This document shows positions 1-10,472 of a DNA stretch of 64,000 bases, piece by piece. The stretch's first letter is position 1. Each line of letters opens with the position of its first letter. Position numbers and translations under genes: made by a program. The stretch comes from Calliopsis andreniformis (lineage: Eukaryota; Arthropoda; Insecta; Hymenoptera; Andrenidae), in the NCBI RefSeq assembly GCF_051401765.1, contig NW_027480423.1:5270001-5334000 (forward strand). The letters are read 5' to 3'. Under the pieces are notes generated by a model. It was not told the DNA's origin, ran no database searches, and was given only the letters and a program-made list of their open reading frames with translations.

Positions 1-95
1 TTTATGCTTCGGGCGTTGACTTCTAAGGCCCTAACTATTCAACCTGTTGGAGCAACGCCATAGAGTAAAGCCTAGGTTGATCGGAATGTAGAAAT
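1..95 (+). repeat. Partial monomer cut by the window start
   Basis: These 95 nt correspond to monomer positions 72-166, beginning in TTTATGCTTC and ending in GAAAT just before the first full GACC start at 96. The array therefore continues to the left of the window. The window's last base, 64000, is by chance the last base of a monomer in this phase, so the array is open at that end too. Confidence 0.95.
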
Positions 96-261
96 GACCA
101 TAACTTTCATACTGGTTGCAATTATTCGTTTTATACGATGGAAAAACTGTTGTATTTATATGGTATTTTATGCTTCTGGCGTTCACTTCTTAGGCCCGAA
201 CTATTCGATCTGGTGGAACAACGCCCTAGGGTGAAGCCTAGGTTGCCCGGAACGTAGAAAT
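96..261 (+). repeat. First complete 166-bp monomer (reference phase)
   Basis: This copy is close to the consensus. In order it carries the GACCATAACTTTCA start, the TTCGTTTTATACG core of the CENP-B-box-like motif, the AT tract TGTATTTATATGGTATTTTA, TGCTTCTGGCGTTCACTTC, the ACTATTCGATCTGGTGG block, the CCTAGG palindrome and CCCGGAACGTAGAAAT. The first 80 bp are clearly AT-richer than the last 86. It is useful as a phase reference when cutting the array into monomers. Confidence 0.95.
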
Positions 262-3200
262 GACCATAACTTTCACACTGTTTGCAATTATTCGTTTTAT
301 ACGATGGAAAAGCTGTTGTATTTATATCGTATTTTATGCTTCTGGCGTTGACTTCTAAGGACCAAACTATTCGATCTGGTGGAGCAACGCCCTACAGTGA
401 TGCCTAGGTTGCCCGGAACGTAGATACGACCATAACCTTCACACTGGTTGCAAATTATTCCTGCTATACGATGGAAAAGCTGTTGTATTTTTACTGCATG
501 TTATGCTTCGAGCATTGACTTCTAAGGCCCTAGCTATACGATCAGGTGGCGCAACGCCCTAGAGTGAAGCCTAGGTTGCTCGAAATGTAGAAATGACCAT
601 AACTTTCACACTGGTTGCAATTATTCGTTTTATACGATGGAAAAACTGTTGTATTTATATCGTATTTTATGCTTCTGGCGTTGACTTCTTAGGCCCTGAC
701 TATTCAATCTGGTGGATCGACGCCCTAGAGTGAAACGTAGGTTGCCCGGAACGTAGAAATGACCATAACATTCACACCGGTTGCAATTATTCGTTTAGTA
801 CGATGGAAAAGCTGTTGTATTAATATTGCATTTCATGCTTCGGCCGTTGACTTCTAAGGCCCTAACTATACGATCTGGTGGAGTAACGCCCTAGAGTGAA
901 GCCTAGGTTGCCCGGAACGTAGAAATGACCATAACTTTCATACTGCTTGCAATTATTCGTTTTATACGACGGAAAAACTGTTGTATTTATATTGTATTTT
1001 ATACTTCGGGCGTTGACTTGTAAGGCCCTAACTATTCAATGTGTTGGATCAACGCCCTAGAGTGAAGCCAAGGTTGCTCGGAATGTAGAAATGACCATAA
1101 CATTCACACTGGTTGAAATTATTCGTTTTATACGATGGAAAAGCTGTTGCATCTTTATTGTATTTTATGCTTCTGGCGTTGCCTTCTTAGGCCCTAACTG
1201 TTCGATCTGGTGGAACAACGCCCTAGAGTGAAGCCTAGGTTGCCCGGAACGTAGAAATGACCATCACTTTCACACTGGTTGCAATTATTCCTGTTATACG
1301 ATGGAAAAGCTCTTGTATATTTAATGTATTTTATGCTTCGGGCGTTGACTTCTATGGCCCTACCTATTCGATCTGGTGGAGCAACGCCCTACACTCAAGC
1401 CTAGGTTGCCCGGAAAGTAGAATTGACCACAGCTTTGATACTGGTTGCAATTACTCGTTTTATATGATGGAAAAACGGTTCTATTTATCTTGTATTTTAT
1501 GCTTCGGGCGTTCACTTCTTAGCCCCTAACTATTCCATCTGGTGGAACAACGCCCTGGGGTGAAGCCTAGGTTGCCCGGAACGTAGAAATGTCCATAACT
1601 TTCACGCTGGTTGCTATTATTCGTTTTATACGATGGAAAAACTGTTATATTTATATTGTATTTTATGCTTCTGGCGTTGCCATCTTAGGCCCTAACTGTT
1701 CGATCTGGTGGAACAACGCCCTAGAGTGAAGCCTAGGTTACCCGGAACGTTGAAATGACCAGTACTATCGCACTGTTTGCAATTATCCATTTTATACGGT
1801 GGAAAAGCTGTTGTATTGATATTGTATTTTATGCTTCTGGCGTTGACTTCTAAGGCCGTAGCTATTAGCTGTGGTGGAGCAACGCCCTACAGTGACGCAT
1901 AGGTTGCCCGGAACGTAGAAATGAACATTAATTTCACAATGTTTGCAATTATTCATTTTATACAATGGAAAAACGGTTGTAGTTATACTGTGTTTTATTC
2001 TTCTGGCGTTGAATTCCAAGTCCCTAGCTATTCGATCTCGTGGAGCAACGCCCTAGAGTGAAACGTAGGTTGCCCGGAACGTAGAAATGACCATAACATT
2101 CACACCGGTTGCAATTATTCGTTTAGTACGATGGAAAAGCTGTTGTATTAATATTGCATTTCATGCTTCGGCCGTTGACTTCTAAGGCCCTAACTATACG
2201 ATCTGGTGGAGCAACGCCCTAGAGTGAAGCCTAGGTTGCCCGGAACGTAGAAATGACCATAACTTTCATACTGCTTGCAATTATTCGTTTTATACGATGG
2301 AAAAACTGTTGTATTTATATTGTATTTTATACTTCGGGCGTTGACTTCTAAGGCCCTAACTATTCAATGTGTTGGATCAACGCCCTAGAGTGAAGCCAAG
2401 GTTGCTCGGAATGTAGAAATGACCATAACATTCACACTGGTTGAAATTATTCGTTTTATACGATGGAAAAGCTGTTGCATCTTTATTGTATTTTATGCTT
2501 CTGGCGTTGCCTTCTTAGGCCCTAACTGTTCGATCTGGTGGAACAACGCCCTAGAGTGAAGCCTAGGTTGCCCGGAACGTAGAAATGACCACAACTTTCA
2601 TACTTGTTGCAATTATTAGTTTTATACGATGGAAAAACTGTTGTATTTATACTGTTTTTTATGCTGCTGGCGTTCACTTCTTAGACCCTAACTATTCGAT
2701 CTGGTGGAACAACGCCCTCGGGTGAAGTATAGGTTGCCGGGAACGTAGAAATGACCATAACTTTCACACTGGTCGCTATTATTCGTTTTATACGATGGAG
2801 AAACTGTTATATTTATATTGTACTTTATGCTTCTGGCGTTGCCTTCTTAGGCCCTAACTGTTCGATCTGGTGGAACAACGCCCTAGAGTGAGGCCTAGGT
2901 TGCCCGGAACGTAGAAATGACCATCACTTTCACACTGGGTGCAATTAGTCCTGTTATACGATGGAATAGCTCTTGTATATTTAATGTATTTTATGCTTCG
3001 GGCGTTGACTTCTATGGCCCTACCTATTCGATCTGGTGGAGCAACGCCCTACAGTCAAGCCTAGGTTGCCCGGAACGTTGAAATGAACATAACTTTCACA
3101 CTGGTAGCAATTATTCGTTTTATACAATGGAAAAACTGTTCTATTTATTTTGTATTTTATGCTTCAGGCGTTGACTTCTATGGCCCTACCTATTCGATCT

Positions 3201-4396
3201 GGTGGAACAACACCCTACAGTCAAGCCTAGGTTGCCCGGAACGTAGATATGACCATAACCTTCACACAGGTTGCAATTATTCGTTTTCTACGATGGAAAA
3301 GCTGTTGTATTTAAATTTTATTTTTTGCTTCCGGTGTTGACTTCTTAGACCCTAACTCTTCGATCTGGTGGAGCAACGCCTCAGAGTTAAGTCTAGGATG
3401 CCCGAAACGTCGAAATGATCGTTACTTTCGCACTGGTTGCAATTAGTCATGCTATACAATGGAAAAATTGTTGTATTTATACTGTATTTTATGCTTCTGG
3501 CGTTGACTTCTGAGGCCGTAGCTATTCGATGTGGTGGAAGAACGCCGTAGAGTGAAGCCTAGGTTGCCCGGAACGTAGAAATGACCATAACATTCACACC
3601 GGTTGCAATTATTCATGCTATACGTTGGAAAATCTGTTGCATTTGTATTGTAATTTATGCTTCTAGCGTTGACTTTTAAGGCCGTAGCTATTCGATGTGG
3701 TGGAGCAACGCCCTAGGGTGAAGCCTAGGTTGCCCGGAAAGTAGAAATGACCATAACTTTCATACTGGTTGCAATTATTCGATTTATACGATGGAAAAAC
3801 TGTTGTATTTATATTGTATTTTATGCTTCTGGCGCTGACTTCTAGGGCACTAACTATACGATCTGGTGGAGGAGCGCCCTGGGGTGAAGCCTAGGTTGCC
3901 CGGAACGTAGAAATGACCATTACTTTTACACTGGTTTCAATTATTCGTTTTATGCGATGGAAAAACTGTTCTATATATTTTGTATTTTGTGCTTCGGGCG
4001 TTGACTTCTAAGGCCCTAACTATTCAATCTGTTGGAGCAAGGCCCTCTGGTGAAGCCTAGGTTGCCCGGAAAGTAGAAATGACCATACCATTCATACTGG
4101 TTGCAATTATTTGTTTTATACGATAGAGAAGGTGTTGTATTGATACCGTATTTTATGCTTCTGGCGTTGACTTCTTATGCCCTAACTATTCCATCTGGTG
4201 GAACAACGACCTAGGGTGAAGCCTGGGTTGCCCGGAACGTAGAAATGACCATAACTTTCACACCGGCAGCAATTATTCGTTTTATACGATGGAAAAGCTG
4301 TTCTACTTGTTTTGTATTTTATGCTTCGGGCGTCGACTTCTAAGGCCCTAACTATTCAATCTGTTGGAGCAACGCCCTAGGGTGAAGCCTAGGTTG

Positions 4397-7300
4397 ACCG
4401 GAACGTAGAAATGACCATTAGTTCCACACTGTTTGCAAATATACATAACATACGATGGGAAAGCTGTTGTACTTATATTGTAATTTATGCTTCTGGCGTT
4501 GACTTCTTATGCCCTAACTATTTGATCTGGTGGAGCAACGCCCTAGAGTGAAGCCTAGGTTGCCCGGAACGTTGAAATGACCATAACTTTCGCACTGGTT
4601 GCTATTAGTCCTTTTATACGATGGAAAAGCTGTTATATTTATATTGCATATTATATTTCTGGCATTGAATTCTAAGTCCCTAGCTAGTCCATCTGGTGGA
4701 GCAACGCCCTAGAGTGAAGCCTAGGTTGCCCGGAACGTTGAAATGAACATAACTTTCACACTGGTTGCTATTATTCCTTTTATACGATGGAAAAGCTGTT
4801 AAATTTATATTGCATTTTATGCTTCTGGCATTGAATTCTAAGTCTCTAGCAATTCCACCTGGTGGAGCAACACCCTGGAGTGAAGCCTAGGTTGCCCGGA
4901 ACGTAGAAGTGACCATTATTCCACACTGTTTGCAAATATACATTATATACGATGGAAAAGCTGTTGTACTTATATTGTAATTTATGCTTCTGGCGTTGAC
5001 TTCTTAGGCCCTAACTATTCGATCTGGTGGTACAACGCCATAGGGTGAAGCCTAGGTTGCCCGGAACGTAGATATGACCATAACCTTCACACAGGTTGCA
5101 ATTATTCGTTTTATACGGTGTAGAGGCTGTTGTACTTATTTTGTATTTTATTCTTCTGGTGTTGATTTCTTAGGAGCTAACTATTCGATCTGGTGGAACA
5201 ACGCCGTAGAGTGAAGCCTAGGTTGGCCGGAACGTAGAAATGACCATTACTTTCACACTGTTTGCAATTATTCCTTGTATACGACGGAAAAGCTGTTGTA
5301 TTTATATCGTTTTTTATGCTTCTGGCGTTGACTTCTAAGGCCCTAACTATTCGATCAGGTGGAGCAACGCCCTAGAGTGAAGCCTAGGTTGCTCGAAGTG
5401 TAGAAATGACCATAACTTTCACATTGGTTGCAATTATTCGTTTTATACGATGGAAAAGCTGTTGTATTTATATCGTATTTTATGCTTCTGGCGTTGACTT
5501 CTTAGGCCCTAACTATTCCATCTGGTGGAACAACGCACTAGGGTAAAGCCAAGATTGCGCGGAACGTAGAAATGACCATAACTTTCATACTGGTTGCAAT
5601 TATTCGTTTTATATGGTGGAAAAACTGTTGTATTTATATTGTATTTTATGCTTCTGGCGTTGATTTCTTAGGCCCTAACTATTCGATCTGGTGGAGCAAC
5701 GCCGTAGAGTGAAGCCTAGGTTGCCCGGAACGTAGAAATGACCATTACTTTCACACTGTTTGCAATTATTCCTTTTATACGATGGAAAAGCTGTTGTATT
5801 TATATCGTATTTTATGCTTCTGGCGTTGACTTCTAAGGACCTAACTATTCGATCTGGTGGAGCAACGCCCTACAGTGATGCCTAGGTTGCCCGGAACGTA
5901 GATACGACCATAACCTTCACACTGGTTGCAAATTATTCCTGCTATACGATGGAAAAACTATTGTATTTTTACTGCATTTTATGCTTCGGGCATTGACTTC
6001 TAAGGCCCTAACTATGCAATCTGTTGGAGCACCGCCCTAGGGGGAAGCCTAGGTTGCCCGGAACGTAGAAATGACCATAACTTTCACACTGGTTGCAATT
6101 ATTTGTTTTATACGATGGAAAAGCTGTTGAATTTATATCGTATTTTATGCTTCTGGCGTTGACTTCTAAGGACCTAACTATTCGATCAGGTGGAGCAGCG
6201 CCCTAGAGTGAAGCCTAGGTTGCTCGAAATGTAGAAATGACCACAACTTTCACACTGGTTGCAATTATTCGTTTTATACGATGGAAAAACTGTTGTATTT
6301 ATATTGTATTTTATGCTTCTGGCGTTCACTTCTTAGGCCCTAACTATTCGATCTGGTGGTACAACGCCATAGGGTGAAGCCTAGGTTGCCCGGAACGTAG
6401 ATATGACCATAACCTTCACACAGGTTGCAATTATTCGTTTTATACGGTGTAAAGGCTGTTGTACTTATTTTGTATTTTATTCTTCTGGTGTTGATTTCTT
6501 AGGCCCTAACTATTCGATCTGGTGGAACAACGCCGTAGAGTGAAGCCTAGGTTGCCCGGAACGTAGAAATGACCATTACTTTCACACTGTTTGCAATTAT
6601 TCCTTGTATACGACGGAAAAGCTGTTGTATTTATATCGTATTTTATGCTTCTGGCGTTGACTTCTAAGGCCCTAACTATTCGATCAGGTGGAGCAACGCC
6701 CTAGAGTGAAGCCTAGGTTGCTCGAAGTGTAGAAATGACCATAACTTTCACATTGGTTGCAATTATTCGTTTTATACGATGGAAAAGCTGTTGTATTTAT
6801 ATCGTATTTTATGCTTCTGGCGTTGACTTCTTAGGCCCTAACTATTCCATCTGGTGGAACAACGCCCTAGGGTAAAGCAAAGATTGCGCGGAACGTAGAA
6901 ATGACGATAACTTTCATACTGGTTGCAATTATTCGTTTTATATGGTGGAAAAACTGTTGTATTTATATTGTATTTTAAGATTCTGGCGTTGACTTCTAAG
7001 GCCCTAACTATTCGATCAGGTGGAGCAACGCCCTAGAGTGATGCCTAGGTTGCTCGAAATGTAGAAATGACCATAACTTTCACATTGGTTGCAATTATTC
7101 GTTTTATACGATTGCAAAGCTGTTGTATTTATATTGTATTTTATGCTTCCGGCGTTAGCGTCTAAGGCCGTAGCTATCACATGTGGAGTAGCAACGCCCT
7201 AGAGTGACGCGTAGGTTGCCAGGCACGTAGAAATGACCATTACTTTCACAATGTTCGCAATCATTCATTTTATACGATGGAAATACTGTTGTACTTATAT

Positions 7301-10300
7301 TGTATTTTATGCTTCGGGCGTTGACTTCTAAGGCCCTAACTATTCGATTTGGTGGAGCAACTCCCTACAGTGAAGCCTAGATTGCCCGGATCGTAGATAT
7401 GTCCATAACCATCACACAGGTTGCAATTATTCGTTTTATACGATGGAAAGACTGTAGTATTTATTTTGTAGTTTATGCTTCTGGCGTTGACTTCTAAGGC
7501 CCTAACTATTCCATCTGGTGGAGCATCGTCCTAGACTGAAGCCTAGGTTGACCGGAACGTAGAAATGACCATTAGTTCCACACTGTTTGCAAATATACAT
7601 AACATACGATGGGAAAGCTGTTGTACTTATATTGCAATTTATGCTTCTGGCGTTGACTTCTTATGCCCTAACTATTTGATCTGGTGGAGCAACGCCCTAG
7701 AGTGAAGCCTAGGTTGCCCGGAACGTTGAAATGACCATAACTTTCACACTGGTTGCTATTAGTCCTTTTATACGATGGAAAAGCTGTTATATTTATATTG
7801 CATATTATATTTCTGGCATTGAATTCTAAGCCCCTAGCTAGTCCATCTGGTGGAGCAACACCCTAGCGTGAAGCCTAGGTTGCCCGGAACGTAGAAATGA
7901 CCATGACTTCCACACTGTTTGCAAATATACATTACATACGATGGAAAAGCTGTTGGACTTATATTTTAATTTATGCTTCTGGCGTTGACTTCTTAGGCCC
8001 TAACTATTTGATCTGGTGGAGCAACGCCCTAGAGTGAAGCCTAGGTTGCCCGGAACGTTGAAATGAACATAACTTTCACACTGGTTGCTATTATTCCTTT
8101 TATACGATGGAAAAGCTGTTAAATTTATATTGCATTTTATGCTTCTGGCATTGAATTCTAAGTCCCTAGCAATTCCACCTGGTGGAGCAACACCCTGGAG
8201 TGAAGCCTAGGTTGCCCGGAACGTAGAAGTGACCATTACTTCCACACTGTTTGCAAATATACATTATATACGATGGAAAAGCTGTTGTACTTATATTGTA
8301 ATTTATGCTTCTGGCGTTGACTTCTTAGGCCCTAACTATTTGATCTGCTGGAGCACCGCCCTAGAGTGAAGCCTAGCTTGCTCGAAATGTAGAAATGACC
8401 ATAACTTTCACACTGGTTGCAATTATTCGTTTTATACGATGGAAAAACTGTTGTATTTATATTGTATTTTATGCTTCTGGCGTTCACTTCTTAGGCCCTA
8501 ACTATTCGATCTGGAGGTACAACGCCATAGGATGAAGCCTAGGTTGCCCGGAACGTAGATATGACCATAACCTTCACACAGGTTGCAATTATTCGTTTTA
8601 TACAGTGTAAAGGCTGTTGTACTTATTTTGTATTTTATTCTTCTGGTGTTGATTTCTTAGGCCCTAACTATTCGATCTGGTGGAACAACGCCGTAGAGTG
8701 AAGCCTAGGTTGCCCGGAACGTAGAAATGACCATTACTTTCACACTGTTTGCAATTATTCCTTGTATACGATGGAAAAGCTGTTGTATTTATATCGTGTT
8801 TTATGCTTCTGGCGTTGACTTCTAAGGCCCTAACTATTCACTCTGTTGGAGCAACGCCCTAGGGTGAAGCCTAGGTTGCCCGGAAGGTAGAAATGACCGT
8901 AACTTTCATACTGGTTGCAATTATACGTTATATATTGTGGAAAAACTGTTGTATTTATATTGTATTTTATTATTCTGGCGTTGACTTCTAAGACCCTAAC
9001 TATTCGATCAGGTGGAGCAACGCCCTAGAGTGAAGCCTAGGTTGCTCGAAGTGTAGAAATGACCATAACTTTCACATTGGTTGCAATTATTCGTTTTATA
9101 CGATGGAAAAGCTGTTGTATTTATATCGTATTTTATGCTTCTGGCGTTGACTTCTTGGGCCCTAACTATTCCACCTGGTGGAACAACGCCCTAGGGTACA
9201 GCCAAGATTGCGCGGAACGTAGAAATGACGATAACTTTCATACTGGTTGCAATTATTCGTTTTATATGGTGGAAAAACTGTTGTATTTATATTGTATTTT
9301 ATGATCCTGGCGTTGACTTCTAAGGCCCTAACTATTCGATCAGGTGGAGCAACGCCCTAGAGTGATGCCTAGGTTGCTCGAAATGTAGAAATGACCATAA
9401 CTTTCAGACTGGTTGCAATTATTCCTTTTATACGATGGCAAAGCTGTTGTATTTATATTGTATTTTATACTTCCGGCGTTAGCGTCTAAGGCCGTAGCTA
9501 TCAGATGTGGAGTAGCAACGCCCTAGAGTGACGCGTAGGTTGCCAAGCACGTAGAAATGACCATTACTTTCACAATGTTCGCAATCATTCATTTTATACG
9601 ATGGAAAAACTGTTGTACTTATATTGTATTTTATGCTTCGGGCGTTGACTTCTAAGGCCCTAACTATTCGATTTGGTGGAGCAACGCCCTACAGTGAAGC
9701 CTAGATTTCCCGGAACGTAGATATGTCCATTACTTCCACACTGTTTGCAAATATACATTATATACGATGGAAAAGCTGTTGCACTTATATTGTAATTTAT
9801 GCTTCTGGCGTTTACTTCTTAGGCCCTAACTATTCGATCTGGTGGAACAACGCCCTAGGGTGAAGCCTGGGTTGCCCGGAACGTAGAAATGACCATAACT
9901 TTTACACTGGTAGCAATTATTCGTTTTATACAATGGAAAAACTGTTCTTTTTATTTTGTATTTTATGCTTCGGGCGTTGACTTCTAAGGCCCTAACCGTC
10001 TGATCTGGTGGAGCAACGCCCTAGAGTGAAGTCTAGGTTGCCCGGAACGTAGAAATGACAATTGCTTTCACACTGTTTGCAATTATTCCTTTTATACGAT
10101 GCAAAAGCTGTTGTATTTATATCGTATTTTATGCTTCTGGCGTTGACTTCTAAGGCCCTAACTATTCGATCAGGCGGAGCAGCGCCCTAGAGTGAAGCCT
10201 AGGTTGCTCGAAGTGTAGAAATGACCATAACTTTCACATTGGTTGCAATTATTCGATTTATACGATGGAAAAGCTGTTGTATTTATATCGTATTTTATGC
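4397..10300 (+). repeat. Mosaic of 8-, 13-, 14- and 19-22-monomer spaced repeats
   Basis: Short blocks of a few monomers reappear at several spacings. About 4990-5645 repeats at 6319-6974 (offset 1329, 8 monomers) and its first part again near 8477 (a further 2158, 13 monomers). About 6680-7400 repeats at 9004-9724 (offset 2324, 14 monomers). About 4391-4710 repeats at 7546-7865 (offset 3155, 19 monomers), and 4741 onwards at 8061 (offset 3320, 20 monomers). Each copy switches neighbours after a few monomers, so this is a patchwork rather than a single higher-order unit. Monomers with TGCAAATATACAT are frequent here. Confidence 0.8.
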
Positions 10301-10472
10301 TTCTGGCGTTGACTTCTAAGGCCCTAACTATTCGATCAGGCGGAGCAGCGCCCTAGAGTGAAGCCTAGGTTGCTCGAAGTGTAGAAATGACCATAACTTT
10401 CACATTGGTTGCAATTATTCGATTTATACGATGGAAAAGCTGTTGTATTTATATCGTATTTTATGCTTCTGG
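10141..10472 (+). repeat. Exact tandem duplication of a single monomer
   Basis: Bases 10141-10306 and 10307-10472 are identical by eye over all 166 bp. They share rare variants: CAGGCGGAGCAGCG, CTCGAAGTGTAG, TTTCACATTGG and TTCGATTTATACG. The related block at about 16780-16950 has a single copy of this kind of monomer. Two identical neighbours in an array where adjacent monomers usually differ at many sites imply a very recent one-monomer gain, or strong local conversion. Confidence 0.88.

Larger units (their letters stand above)
1..4396 (+). repeat. Left-domain block A, copy 1 (about 26.5 monomers)
   Basis: This stretch is nearly identical to 28058-32454 (offset 28057), and its first 3287 bp also match 24571-27857 (offset 24570). 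Only a handful of differences were noticed, for example ATGTCCATAAC near 1589 against ATGACCATAAC near 26159, and TTAGACCC near 2691 against TTAGGCCC near 27251. After about 4396 the match stops: this copy continues into AAATATACAT-type monomers, whereas the 28-kb copy continues into a 4-mer duplication. The block must be larger than seen here, because its left edge lies outside the window. Confidence 0.9.

Noticed and set aside
98..115. CCCTAA in the monomer (GGCCCTAACTATTCG) as a telomere-type repeat
   Set aside because: It is a single six-base word per 166 bp, not in tandem, with flanks unlike telomeric arrays; chance occurrence.
142..147. A regular two-monomer (A-B) alternation across the array
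   Set aside because: Box-bearing and box-lacking monomers do not alternate in the stretches I read (for example 96-2100). Odd-numbered spacings (3, 5, 9 and 21 monomers) are as common as even ones.
227..240. CCTAGG palindrome as a protein-binding operator
   Set aside because: It is present in most monomers as part of the consensus, and nothing beyond its symmetry supports a regulatory role. It is useful mainly as a restriction site (AvrII) expected to give a 166-bp ladder.
1257..1529. Plus-strand open frames of 80-90 codons beginning MTITF, repeated many times (also near 9059, 14537, 20516, 25827, 29314, 33795, 39105, 53872, 54204, 56197 and 60181)
   Set aside because: They start at the ATGACCATAAC of one monomer and run about 1.5 monomers. 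Because 166 is not a multiple of 3, the frame changes in each monomer. Substitutions fall evenly over codon positions, and copies are broken by stops in most monomers. These are by-products of the satellite.
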